A program made the translations under genes and the position numbers. This document shows, piece by piece, positions 7,254 through 13,103 of a stretch of 13,103 nucleotides of DNA. Under the pieces are notes generated by a model that was not told the DNA's origin, did not search any database, and worked only from the letters and a program-made list of their open reading frames with translations. The DNA is from an uncultured Opitutaceae bacterium (lineage in GTDB: Bacteria; Verrucomicrobiota; Verrucomicrobiae; Opitutales; Opitutaceae). Positions within the stretch are counted from its first letter, which is position 1. Every line of letters begins with the position of its first letter. Location of the stretch: assembly GCA_946482625.1 (NCBI GenBank), contig CAMLSH010000056.1, positions 1 to 13,103 of the forward strand, written 5' to 3'.

Positions 7254-7300
7254 CGAAAGGAACCTTCGGGGCCGTGTCACCGGCCACCGCGTTACCGCGG
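7254..7300 (-). terminator. Three tandem hairpins after the minus-strand gene
   Basis: Directly after the stop codon of the membrane-anchored gene come CCGCG/CGGCG-type arms at 7287-7291 and 7296-7300, then GGCCG/CGGCC at 7270-7274 and 7281-7285, then CGAAAGG/CCTTCG at 7254-7260 and 7263-7268. There is no T-run, so this would be a factor-dependent or 3'-end-stabilising region rather than a classic terminator. Confidence 0.35.
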
Positions 7301-7301
7301 C

Positions 7302-8024
7302 TTACTGTATCGAAACCTTCAATTCGCGACCATCGATGGTCACATCGGAAATTTTCTTCCACGCTTCCAAGCCCTGCTCGGGCAGCGCCTGCGAGGCGCG
7401 CGCGCGTTTGACCAGATAGCTCGTCGCACCGGGAATGCGGTGCACCGGCAGCGAGCCGACGTACAACGTCTTCGGCATGTAAACGAACTCATCGCCCGCC
7501 TTCTCGAACCCGCCGTTCGCCTGCACGACCACAGGCAGGTCGAGCATCAACAACCTCAGCGGGTTAAACGTCGCCGTGCACGATACCTGCATCGCATCGT
7601 CCGCGACGCGGAAATTCGGATGCGACCACGTCACCAGCTCATCAGGAACCGGCTCTTCCGGCGCCGGTTCGGGCGCTTTACCCGGTGCCGGCTTGGCCGC
7701 CGGTTTCGCGGGCGCATCCGGCGCGAACCACGCGTTCAATTCGTCCTCGATAAAAGCGATCTCACCCGGCGTGGATTCCGCCAGTTGCTTCCGTTTGGTG
7801 CGCCACTGCTTCGCTTTGCCCGACTGCCGCGAGCCTTCGATATAGTAGATCTGGCCGGGCACGCGCTCCTCTTCTTTCGGCAGCTTCGCCACCGTCTCGA
7901 CCGGTTTATAAACGAGGAACGCCACGCCAGCGACTGCGCCGAGGGCGACGCTCAACACCGCGCCCAGTGTCACTTCCATCAAACTGGGACCGTACAATGC
8001 GCGCTCGAGTTTTTTATCCTTCAT
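7302..8024 (-). CDS. Membrane-anchored protein of unknown function
   Basis: Family not recognised. The 240-residue product has a short basic start (MKDKKLERALYG), one transmembrane helix (about 18-39, Ala/Val/Gly-rich), a region with QIYYIEG (58-64) and EIAFIEDELNAWF (88-100), an Ala/Pro/Lys linker (about 102-127), and a C-terminal beta-rich domain (128-240) with NPLRLLMLDLPVVVQ (154-168) and a closing DVTIDGRELKVSIQ. The topology is most likely N-in with the C-terminal domain in the periplasm. EIAFIEDELNAWF followed by a lipid-binding-like beta domain resembles small secreted verrucomicrobial proteins, but I can name no function. The start ATG 8022-8024 is set by the membrane helix; the open frame to 8219 is Arg-rich and not protein-like. 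The leader carries the competing inverted repeats described separately. Confidence 0.8.
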   Translation of the reverse strand: MKDKKLERALYGPSLMEVTLGAVLSVALGAVAGVAFLVYKPVETVAKLPKEEERVPGQIYYIEGSRQSGKAKQWRTKRKQLAESTPGEIAFIEDELNAWFAPDAPAKPAAKPAPGKAPEPAPEEPVPDELVTWSHPNFRVADDAMQVSCTATFNPLRLLMLDLPVVVQANGGFEKAGDEFVYMPKTLYVGSLPVHRIPGATSYLVKRARASQALPEQGLEAWKKISDVTIDGRELKVSIQ

Positions 8025-8135
8025 AAATCGTGAGGGGTTGGCTTTAGAGAGCCACGGGCGTAACCCCTTTTTCGAGAGCCGTCCATGACGGGAAACTCCT
8101 GACGCCCGCTTTAATGGACGATTTACGCCCCGGAG
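8025..8135 (-). promoter_or_regulatory. Candidate structured 5' leader with competing stems
   Basis: On the minus strand, upstream of the start at 8024, several inverted repeats compete. The arm at 8055-8063 can pair either with 8123-8130 (8 bp, GGGCGTAA with TTACGCCC) or with 8102-8108 (7 bp). The adjoining AACCCCT at 8062-8068 can pair instead with AGGGGTT at 8033-8039, six bases past the start codon region, enclosing a 4-bp stem (8040-8043 with 8050-8053). CGTCCAT at 8080-8086 pairs with ATGGACG at 8114-8120. Mutually exclusive stems close to a start codon are the layout of a riboswitch or attenuator. No known class was recognised, so this stays a candidate. Confidence 0.35.
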
Positions 8136-8302
8136 CCCCGCCGGATGCCTCCGCCGCATAGTTCTATCCCCTACCCGCTCGCCTCGCCTGCTCCCCCGTT
8201 GGCCGGTGCCGCGAGTCATTGGTCATTGGTCATTCCGCGCGCCCTGCGCGCGGCCAGCCTTGCCGATTCGGCAATCCCCCCAAAAGTACCGGCTTCCCGC
8301 CG
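8131..8302. other. Rest of the divergent gap before ispA, with a TCATTGG repeat
   Basis: This part of the 278-base gap has no protein-like frame. It contains the heptamer TCATTGG in tandem, two full copies plus a partial third, at 8216-8234. The promoter of ispA must lie here, but I found no convincing -35/-10 pair. Confidence 0.45.
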
Positions 8303-9190
8303 ATGGATTTTCCCGACCGCCTCCACGCCTACACCGCCCGCGTCGAAACCGCACTCGACGCCCTTCTGCCGCCCGCCACGACCCGGCCCGCGCGTATTCA
8401 CGAGGCCATGCGCTACAGCCTCCAAGCCGGCGGCAAACGACTCCGCCCAGTCCTCGCCCTCGCCACCGCCGATCTCTTCGGGAGCACCGCGTTCGACCCC
8501 CTTCCCGCCGCCGTCGCCGTCGAATGCGTTCACACGTACTCGCTGATCCACGACGACCTGCCCTGCATGGACAACGACGACTTTCGCCGCGGCCGCCCTA
8601 CCTGCCACAAAGCCTTCGACGAAGCCACCGCCCTGCTCGCCGGCGATGCGCTCCTCACCCACGCCTTCCGGCTCCTCGCCACACAATACGCCGCAAACCC
8701 CGCGCTATCCCACGCGCTGACCCTCGAACTCGCCAACGCCGCAAGCAGCGAAGAACTCATCGGCGGCCAGATGGAAGATCTCCTCGCAGAAAAAAAATCC
8801 AACGCCACCGCCGACGAGCTTGAGTTCATTCACCTCAACAAAACCGCCGCCATGATCCGCGCCTCGCTCGTCATGGGCGGACTCTGCGGCCGACTTCAGC
8901 CCGGTCCTGAACTCGACGCGCTCCGCACCCTCGGCCGCGAACTCGGCCTCACGTTCCAGATCATCGACGACATTCTCGATGCGACCGCCGACAGCGCCAC
9001 GCTCGGGAAAACCGCCGGCAAAGACGCCAAAGCCGACAAAACCACCTTCGTGAAACTCCACGGCCTCGACGGCGCCCGCCGCTTCGCGGGCAAACACACC
9101 AAGGCCGCCCTCGCCGCCCTCGCCCAACTCCCCGGCGACACCCGCTTCCTGCATCAACTCGTGGAAACGATGCTCACACGGAAAAGCTAG
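8303..9190 (+). CDS. ispA: Short-chain polyprenyl diphosphate synthase (farnesyl diphosphate synthase type)
   Basis: Condenses isopentenyl diphosphate with allylic diphosphates (DMAPP, then GPP) to make farnesyl or geranylgeranyl diphosphate for quinones, carotenoids, hopanoids and undecaprenyl carriers. The 295 residues match IspA length. GGKRLRP (43-49) binds IPP. The first Asp-rich motif is DDLPCMD (84-90) in the IspA-like context YSLIHDD, followed by RRGRPTCHK. The second is DDILD (222-226), preceded by TFQII; GKTAGKDAKADKTTFV follows. All catalytic aspartates are present. The ATG at 8303 is chosen because the family begins MDFPDRLHAY; the frame is open further upstream but not similar. 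No Shine-Dalgarno is seen. Chain length (C15 or C20) is not certain from sequence; the DDxxxxD spacing and the residues before it fit a bacterial C15 enzyme. Confidence 0.94.
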   Translation: MDFPDRLHAYTARVETALDALLPPATTRPARIHEAMRYSLQAGGKRLRPVLALATADLFGSTAFDPLPAAVAVECVHTYSLIHDDLPCMDNDDFRRGRPTCHKAFDEATALLAGDALLTHAFRLLATQYAANPALSHALTLELANAASSEELIGGQMEDLLAEKKSNATADELEFIHLNKTAAMIRASLVMGGLCGRLQPGPELDALRTLGRELGLTFQIIDDILDATADSATLGKTAGKDAKADKTTFVKLHGLDGARRFAGKHTKAALAALAQLPGDTRFLHQLVETMLTRKS

Positions 9191-9227
9191 GTTGAGCGCG
9201 CTCCGAGCGCGCTGTTCGAATTCCGAG

Positions 9228-9253
9228 GTAGGGCGCGTTATCCCTAACGCGCC
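9228..9253 (+). repeat. REP element, family A
   Basis: GTAG head at 9228-9231, then a perfect 9-bp stem GGCGCGTTA (9232-9240) and TAACGCGCC (9245-9253) with loop TCCC. A GTAG tetranucleotide followed by a hairpin is the layout of REP sequences mobilised by RAYT transposases. Confidence 0.8.
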
Positions 9254-9335
9254 GGTTCGAGGTCGAACGGCCTGAGCATTTCATTCGCATCACAATCTCA
9301 GCCGGCGACAGTCGCGCCGTGCTTTGAATCCAACC

Positions 9336-9361
9336 GGCGGGTTAAGAATAACCCGCCCTAC
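9336..9361 (-). repeat. REP element, family A, inverted relative to the one at 9228
   Basis: On the minus strand: GTAG (9358-9361), stem GGCGGGTTA and TAACCCGCC with loop TTCT. It shares GTAG plus a nine-bp stem ending TTA with the element 83 bases away but differs in the stem (GGCGGG versus GGCGCG). The inverted pair resembles a BIME. Confidence 0.8.
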
Positions 9362-9382
9362 CCTCGGCAGATGCCGCTACTC

Positions 9383-10579
9383 TCATCGCGCCCCCTCCGC
9401 CGCGTACTCCGCCAACACACTCTGGTCGCGCTCGTTTGCACGCACGCCCGCCAGCAGCTCCGCCGCCCGCGCGTGCCCGGCGATCCGATACACCGCCCAC
9501 ACTGCGTGCGCCCGCACCAGCGGCGATTCGTGGGCCGCCAGTCGCACCAGAACATCCAGACAATCCTCCGCCCGCGTGTTGCCTGCCACCACACACGCAT
9601 TTCTCAACAGTCCCGCCAGCTTCACCCGCTTGATCGCCGTCCTCCGAAAAACCTCCGCAAAGCGCGCCGGTGTCAGCTCCAGCACGTCTCGCAGCGGAAG
9701 ATCCGCCAACTCGTACCGCGCCGTCAGCAACACCTTCCGACTCTCCTGCGCGAAACGGTTCCACGGGCACACCTCCGCGCACACGTCGCAGCCATAAATC
9801 CGCGTCCCGATGCCCGCCCGCAACTCCCGCGGGATCACGCCTTTGTTCTCGATGGTCTGGTAGGACACACACCGCCGCGCATCGACGACTCCGGGAGCCA
9901 CGATCGCCTCCGTCGGACATTCGTCGATACAGCGCGTGCACTTCCCGCAAAGTAGTCCGACGCGCGGCTCCATGCCTTCGTTGACCGCGCCTTTCGACGC
10001 CAACGGCGCGTCCGGCTCGATTTCCGCTCGCGTGAGGATCGTCGCCAAAAACAGCCAGTTGCCAAAATCGCGCGAGATCAGCATCGCGTTTTTCCCGATG
10101 AATCCGAGCCCGGCCCGCTCCGCCCACCCGCGCTCCTGCACCGGGCCGGTATCGACGTAAAAACGATAGTCCTCCGTTTTTTGCGCGCACAACTCCTCCA
10201 ACACATTCCCTGCTTCCACCAGCGCCGGCTTGATCGTGTCGTGATAATCCGCGTGCAACGCATACCGCGCCCACACCGGCGCAGATTCTCCTTCGCCACG
10301 CGCGTTTTCATTCTCCTTCGCAGGCACCTTCGCTCCGACCTCCGCGCCCGGCCAGTAATTCACGCCGAGCATGATCATCGTCTTCACTCCCGGCAGGACC
10401 AGATCCGGGTTGGTGCGCTTATCCACGGTCCGCTCCATCCAATGCATATCCGCGAGTTGTCCCGCTTCGATCCGTGCGCGCAGGTTTCCATCAAGCGGCG
10501 CGCTCATCCGCGCAAACCGCACCTCGTCGAATCCCAGCGCCCGCAGCCTGCGCCGCAGTTCCTCGCGGGCTTCGCTCAT
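9383..10579 (-). CDS. queG: Epoxyqueuosine reductase QueG
   Basis: Last step of queuosine synthesis: reduces epoxyqueuosine to queuosine in the anticodon loop of tRNAs reading NAY codons (Asp, Asn, His, Tyr), using cobalamin and two 4Fe-4S clusters in the cytosol. The 398 residues match the family. DTGPVQER (143-150) carries the likely catalytic Asp143; GLGFIGKNAMLI (158-169) follows. Iron-sulfur cysteines are visible as CGKCTRC (Cys211, 214, 217), Cys221, Cys237 and CDVCAEVC (Cys264, 267, 271). The C-terminal 100 residues form HEAT-like helices (AAHESPLVRAHAVWAVYRIA). The start ATG overlaps the aroK stop (ATGA), so the two are coupled; a short AAGG lies about 7 bases upstream. The other queuosine genes are not in the window. 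Confidence 0.97.
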   Translation of the reverse strand: MSEAREELRRRLRALGFDEVRFARMSAPLDGNLRARIEAGQLADMHWMERTVDKRTNPDLVLPGVKTMIMLGVNYWPGAEVGAKVPAKENENARGEGESAPVWARYALHADYHDTIKPALVEAGNVLEELCAQKTEDYRFYVDTGPVQERGWAERAGLGFIGKNAMLISRDFGNWLFLATILTRAEIEPDAPLASKGAVNEGMEPRVGLLCGKCTRCIDECPTEAIVAPGVVDARRCVSYQTIENKGVIPRELRAGIGTRIYGCDVCAEVCPWNRFAQESRKVLLTARYELADLPLRDVLELTPARFAEVFRRTAIKRVKLAGLLRNACVVAGNTRAEDCLDVLVRLAAHESPLVRAHAVWAVYRIAGHARAAELLAGVRANERDQSVLAEYAAEGAR

Positions 10580-11148
10580 CGCTGCGCCTTGATCGCCGGT
10601 CTCCGGTTGCTGGCGGCCGCGAAGTCCGTCGCCTCGCGTTTCCAGATGCGCAGCACATGGCCCACGATGTCGAGCAACGGCCGGCCGTCGGTCAGCACGA
10701 GTGTGCCCGAGTTCCGGTAAACGGCTTCACGTGCCGCATACAAGGCCCGGATACGCTCCATGGGATCTTCCACGTTCAAGAGTGGTCGGTTTTTGTTTCC
10801 CTGCGTGCGCTTCAAAATCGTTTCCAGCGAGGCGTGCAGACACACCACCACGCCTTTGCTTTTCAACAGGTCGAGCATGCCCGGCTGCACCACCAGACCG
10901 CCACCACAGGCCACGATGCACCGCTCCGCCGGATGTCCGCCTTCGATGAACGCGCGCTCCATCGCCCGAAACGCCGGCTCGCCTTGCTCCGCGAAAATCT
11001 CGGGCACGGTCTTTCCCTGCTGACGTTCGATTTCCTGGTCACAGTCGAGCAGTTGAAACCCGATTCGCTGCGCCAAAGCCCGGCCTACGGTGGTTTTTCC
11101 CGTGCCCATGAAGCCCACCAAATAAAGGTTAACGTCCGGCGCGTGCAT
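10576..11148 (-). CDS. aroK: Shikimate kinase
   Basis: Phosphorylates shikimate at O3 with ATP, the fifth step toward chorismate and aromatic amino acids, in the cytosol. The 190 residues include the expected parts in order: Walker A GFMGTGKTT (12-20), the shikimate/Mg region LLDCDQEIE with Asp35 and Asp37, Arg61 of the FR motif, Gly-rich CGGGLVV (81-87), the lid Arg in NKNRPLL (Arg121) and the AAREAVY stretch with Arg140. The C-terminal 20 residues (ATDFAAASNRRPAIKAQR) are an extra tail. Start ATG 11148; an inverted repeat GCCGC/GCGGC (11155-11159 and 11167-11171) lies just upstream and could affect initiation. It overlaps queG by 4 bases. Whether it is the aroK or aroL variant is not resolvable, so the symbol is by convention. 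Confidence 0.96.
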   Translation of the reverse strand: MHAPDVNLYLVGFMGTGKTTVGRALAQRIGFQLLDCDQEIERQQGKTVPEIFAEQGEPAFRAMERAFIEGGHPAERCIVACGGGLVVQPGMLDLLKSKGVVVCLHASLETILKRTQGNKNRPLLNVEDPMERIRALYAAREAVYRNSGTLVLTDGRPLLDIVGHVLRIWKREATDFAAASNRRPAIKAQR

Positions 11149-11261
11149 GTGTTCGCCGCACTATTGGCGGCATTCGAATCATGCCAAACACAAACCCGGT
11201 GCGCGCCCCCGGACGGTTCCGCACTTGCCGACGCACGCCTGCCGCGATGCAGTCGGTCTCG
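11149..11261. promoter_or_regulatory. Divergent gap between aroK and the transglutaminase-like gene
   Basis: This 113-base gap must hold promoters for both directions. The only visible structure is the inverted repeat GCCGC/GCGGC at 11155-11171, seven bases from the aroK start. For aroK a weak TTGGCA with an AT-poor -10 about 17 bases later can be drawn but is not convincing. Confidence 0.35.
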
Positions 11262-12122
11262 ATGAAATTCCGCGTCACCCACCTGACCCGTTACGAGTAC
11301 GAGCAGGTCGTCGCCTTCTCGCCCCACGCCCTTTACCTACGCCCGCGCGAAACGCCGTTGCACCGCACGTCACGTTACGCGCTCAACATCTCCCCGAGCT
11401 TCAAACTCACCTTCACCCGCGACGCCTACGACAACACCGTCGGCTGGGTGCATTTCTGGGACCGCGCCAACGCCCTCAGCATCCGCAGCGAATTCGAAGT
11501 CGAGACACTCGAGACCAACCCCTTCGACTTTGTTCTCCGTCTCGACGCGACCAAGTTCCCCTTCGCCTATACCTCCGCCGAACAGCTCGCGATGACGCCG
11601 TACCTCGCCACGCCGTTCGACGAAAGCCACCCGCGCCTGCGCAACTGGGTCGACGAACACTACGTCAACCGGCCGACCGACACCGTTTCTTTTCTCACCG
11701 GCCTGAACACGATTCTCTACTGCCAGCTCACCTACAAACGGCGCGACGACCCGCACGTCCAACCTGCCCTCACGACGCTGGAACTCGGCACCGGCACTTG
11801 CCGCGATTACGCAATGCTCCTCGTAGAATTGTGCCGCGCCCTCGGCTTCGCAGCGCGATTCGTCAGCGGCTATTTCTACACCTATCCGGACGACAACCGT
11901 GTATCCGCCGGAGCGATGCACGCGTGGGTTGAGGTCTATCTCCCGGGAGCCGGATGGAAAGGCATCGACCCGACTCACGGCATCTTCACGACCAGCGCCT
12001 ACATCCCGCTCGCCCATGCCCCCAAGGCCGAGGAAGTGAGCGCAATCCAAGGCGCCTACTTCAGCCCGATGCCCGTCGCCTCCCAACTCACCACCCGCCT
12101 GCTGATCGACCGAATCGAGTAG
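11262..12122 (+). CDS. Bacterial transglutaminase-like (papain-fold) protein
   Basis: Cysteine-protease/transglutaminase-fold enzyme; the substrate is unknown, and peptidase or amidase activity is as likely as cross-linking. The 286 residues hold the N-terminal domain (MKFRVTHLTRYEYEQVV, LYLRPRE) and the transglutaminase core. Catalytic Cys180 is in LGTGTCRDYAMLL, His220 in GAMHAWVEVYLPGAGW and Asp236 in GIDPTHG. Two earlier in-frame ATGs exist (11181 and 11247), but similarity begins at MKFRVTH, so 11262 is chosen. No signal peptide, so it is probably cytosolic. Proteins of this type often sit with an ATP-grasp/alpha-E pair that would link them to peptide metabolism; neither is in this window. 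Confidence 0.92.
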   Translation: MKFRVTHLTRYEYEQVVAFSPHALYLRPRETPLHRTSRYALNISPSFKLTFTRDAYDNTVGWVHFWDRANALSIRSEFEVETLETNPFDFVLRLDATKFPFAYTSAEQLAMTPYLATPFDESHPRLRNWVDEHYVNRPTDTVSFLTGLNTILYCQLTYKRRDDPHVQPALTTLELGTGTCRDYAMLLVELCRALGFAARFVSGYFYTYPDDNRVSAGAMHAWVEVYLPGAGWKGIDPTHGIFTTSAYIPLAHAPKAEEVSAIQGAYFSPMPVASQLTTRLLIDRIE

Positions 12123-12140
12123 GACAATCTCTCCGTCTCC

Positions 12141-12168
12141 GTTGTAGGCGGGGTGCCCTCACCCCGCG
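12141..12168 (+). repeat. REP element, family B, left of the RAYT gene
   Basis: GTAG at 12144-12147 heads an 8-bp perfect stem GCGGGGTG (12148-12155) and CACCCCGC (12160-12167) with loop CCCT. The 28 bases at 12141-12168 recur exactly, reversed, at 12735-12762. It lies 22 bases past the transglutaminase-like stop codon and 45 bases from the RAYT stop codon. Confidence 0.88.
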
Positions 12169-12212
12169 GGGACATACACGGGCACCACGAGAACACAAAA
12201 ACCCCTACCGGT

Positions 12213-12653
12213 TTAATCAAAGCGCAGAGAAAAAATCTCTCCCTGCCATGCCCAGTCCTCGGCGCAGCCGACAAGCCCCGCGCGCACAGGATTCAGTCGC
12301 ACGTACTCCCACTTCGCCGAATAGGACTCACTGCCGCGCAGAATATGATCGAAAGTGTCCGGCTGCCAAATCGGGATCTGGATGCCCAACTCACGAGAAA
12401 GCCTCCGGGCGGAAACTGACTTCCACAGCTTCATCCACTCACTGCGTTTCTTCGCGTCGGGGCCTGCTCGCGCAAACAAATGCACATGATCCGGCATGAG
12501 AACAAAACGCCCCACCGCCCAGCCATCCAGTGAAGCCGACCGCGACCAGATATCCGTCAGGCACTCCATCGCCTGCACGTTAGCCAATGCTGGTTTCCGA
12601 CCCGCTGTGCACGCTGTGAGGAAATAGATAGGCGAATCTACGAATGGCGTCAC
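12213..12653 (-). CDS. REP-associated tyrosine transposase (RAYT, Y1/TnpA-REP family)
   Basis: Single-strand-specific HUH-type transposase domesticated to act on REP hairpins. The 146-residue product has the family order: PIYFLTACTAGRKPAL near the N-terminus, the HUH-like LMPDHVHLF (His56 and His58), and WEYVRLNPVRAGLV with Tyr117, the expected nucleophile by position. WQPDTFDHILRG lies before it. The start is GTG at 12653; the frame reads LPHVTPFVD across it, and a stop codon lies upstream inside the REP at 12684. Flanking REPs of one family on both sides suggest they are its cognate sites. It is short but apparently intact. Whether it is active cannot be told; it lies between transglutaminase-like and trpS genes. 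Confidence 0.9.
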   Translation of the reverse strand: MTPFVDSPIYFLTACTAGRKPALANVQAMECLTDIWSRSASLDGWAVGRFVLMPDHVHLFARAGPDAKKRSEWMKLWKSVSARRLSRELGIQIPIWQPDTFDHILRGSESYSAKWEYVRLNPVRAGLVGCAEDWAWQGEIFSLRFD

Positions 12654-12664
12654 ATGCGGCAGAT

Positions 12665-12716
12665 GCGTAACGATTGAGTTGTTGCAGGCGGGGTGCCCTT
12701 ACCCCGCGTAACGATT
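12665..12716. repeat. 11-bp direct repeat bracketing a REP element
   Basis: GCGTAACGATT occurs at 12665-12675 and again at 12706-12716, 41 bases apart, around the family B REP at 12684. The second copy shares its first three bases with the REP end. It could be a duplication made when the REP arrived or replicative slippage. Confidence 0.6.
12681..12708 (+). repeat. REP element, family B, upstream of the RAYT gene
   Basis: This copy matches the exact repeat at 12141 in 26 of 28 bases; the head is GCAG rather than GTAG (12684-12687) and one stem base is T, giving a G-T pair (stem 12688-12695 with 12700-12707). The RAYT reading frame runs into it and ends at a stop inside it. Confidence 0.85.
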
Positions 12717-12734
12717 AAATGTATACCGGCGGAA

Positions 12735-12762
12735 CGCGGGGTGAGGGCACCCCGCCTACAAC
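12735..12762 (-). repeat. REP element, family B, inverted copy beside trpS
   Basis: The exact reverse complement of 12141-12168: stem GCGGGGTG (12736-12743) and CACCCCGC (12748-12755), loop AGGG on this strand, CTAC at 12756-12759. It starts 10 bases past the trpS stop codon and, with the copy at 12681, forms an inverted REP pair. Confidence 0.88.
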
Positions 12763-12771
12763 TTTAAAGCA

Positions 12772-13103
12772 TCACTCCAATCCGCACGCCTTGCGTGCGC
12801 GCGTGAGCACGCCGCTCGCCGTTGCCCGCGCACGCTCCGCGCCGTCCCTCAAAACCTGGTTCACATAATCGAGATTGGCCGCGAGCTCCGCGCGACGCGC
12901 ACGCGCCACCGCGAAGTGGTTCCAGTAGTGCTCAAAGAGCGCCTTCTTCAGATCGCCATAACCCAGGCCGCCGGCCCGCAGGCGATTTTCGAGGTCAGTG
13001 GCGACCTCCGCCGGCGCCACCAGTTTGAGCAGTTGAATCGCGAGGTTTTTGTCCGCATCCGGCTTCGGCTCCGCCGGCGTGCGGCTGTCCATCACGATGC
13101 CCA
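12772..13103 (-). CDS. trpS: Tryptophanyl-tRNA synthetase, C-terminal part
   Basis: Charges tRNA-Trp with tryptophan in the cytosol. Only the C-terminal 110 residues lie in the window; the N-terminal catalytic part continues to the right. It reads GIVMDSRTPAEPKPD at the cut end, a region equivalent to the inter-domain segment of TrpRS, and then the TrpRS C-terminal helical domain: GGLGYGDLKKALFEHY, ARRAELAANLDYVNQVL and the closing DGAERARATASGVLTRARKA. These match the usual ending of bacterial TrpRS (GAekA.. LakvR.a.GL). The stop is at 12772-12774. The HIGH and KMSKS motifs are outside the window, so completeness cannot be judged. Confidence 0.94.
   Translation of the reverse strand, partial: GIVMDSRTPAEPKPDADKNLAIQLLKLVAPAEVATDLENRLRAGGLGYGDLKKALFEHYWNHFAVARARRAELAANLDYVNQVLRDGAERARATASGVLTRARKACGLE

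Larger units (their letters stand above)
6994..7301. other. 308-base gene-free stretch rich in palindromes
   Basis: No frame here looks like a protein. It holds a degenerate REP-like hairpin at 7029-7058 (ATAG head, GGCGTG pairing with CGCGCC), a perfect 16-bp palindrome GGCGCCTATAGGCGCC at 7171-7186, an 8-bp palindrome GTCCGGAC at 7202-7209, and three consecutive short hairpins at 7254-7300 next to the stop of the following minus-strand gene. No T-run was found near the oppA stop, so how oppA terminates is unclear. Confidence 0.6.
9191..9382. other. ispA-queG convergent gap with paired REP hairpins
   Basis: The gap between these convergent genes holds a hairpin right after ispA (AGCGCGCT at 9195-9202 and again at 9206-9213, three-base loop), then two REP elements in opposite orientation, listed separately. 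With no T-runs, these GC stems are the only candidates for ending ispA and queG transcripts. Confidence 0.6.

Noticed and set aside
8025..8219. Upstream extension of the membrane-anchored minus-strand gene
   Set aside because: The added 65 residues are Arg/Gly-rich and would place the membrane segment far from the start; the region looks like a structured leader instead.
8219..8302. Upstream extension of ispA
   Set aside because: Similarity to the family begins at MDFPDRLHAY; the earlier codons read through the tandem heptamer.
11370..12086. Minus-strand open frame of 238 codons opposite the transglutaminase-like gene
   Set aside because: Low-complexity Val/Gly/Glu composition with no motif; the plus strand has the Cys-His-Asp triad.
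12169..12212. Possible extra repeat motif after the left REP (GGGCACCACGAGAACACA)
   Set aside because: It reminded me of phrases common in intergenic DNA of several phyla, but no second copy is in the window, so I cannot support it.
1..13103. tRNA, rRNA, CRISPR, prophage or defence-system genes
   Set aside because: No tRNA cloverleaf, no spaced direct repeats and no recognisable integrase, restriction or toxin-antitoxin gene was seen on either strand.

Overview
The window looks like a piece of a GC-rich chromosome from the Verrucomicrobiota, most probably an Opitutaceae-type bacterium. This is inferred from protein flavour, GC-rich codon use, near-absent Shine-Dalgarno sequences and GTAG-headed REP hairpins; there is no rRNA to confirm it. 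It is mostly housekeeping DNA with one unusual lipid/acyl-carrier locus and one REP/RAYT mobile unit. I saw no tRNA, rRNA or CRISPR array.

Left part (1-3990): two minus-strand genes encode an acyl carrier protein fused to a FabZ-like hotdog domain and, downstream, a FabB-type beta-ketoacyl-ACP synthase cut by the window edge. Divergent from them is a tightly overlapping plus-strand pair, a GT4 glycosyltransferase and a YbgC-type acyl-CoA thioesterase. The hotdog domain carries Ile where FabZ has its catalytic His. Together these four genes suggest production of a modified acyl chain or glycolipid, which is inference.

Middle (4052-8024): a small unknown minus-strand gene, a divergent membrane-anchored coiled-coil protein ended by a textbook intrinsic terminator, an orphan OppA-like periplasmic peptide-binding protein, a 308-base gene-free stretch rich in palindromes, and a membrane-anchored protein of unknown family on the minus strand. 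The leader of this last gene has several mutually exclusive inverted repeats.

Right part (8303-13103): ispA-type prenyl diphosphate synthase (isoprenoid precursors); convergent aroK-queG operon (shikimate kinase and epoxyqueuosine reductase, ATGA overlap); a divergent transglutaminase-like protease-fold gene; a RAYT transposase flanked by its apparent cognate REP hairpins; and the 3' end of trpS. Two further REP hairpins of a related family form an inverted pair between ispA and queG.

Twelve of the fourteen genes reach into the window with their start codon visible and a protein beginning that can be judged, and none has a convincing GGAGG-like ribosome binding site at normal spacing (queG and the small gene at 4052 have only short partial matches). 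Start choices therefore rest on where family similarity begins, on signal peptides and on gene overlaps.
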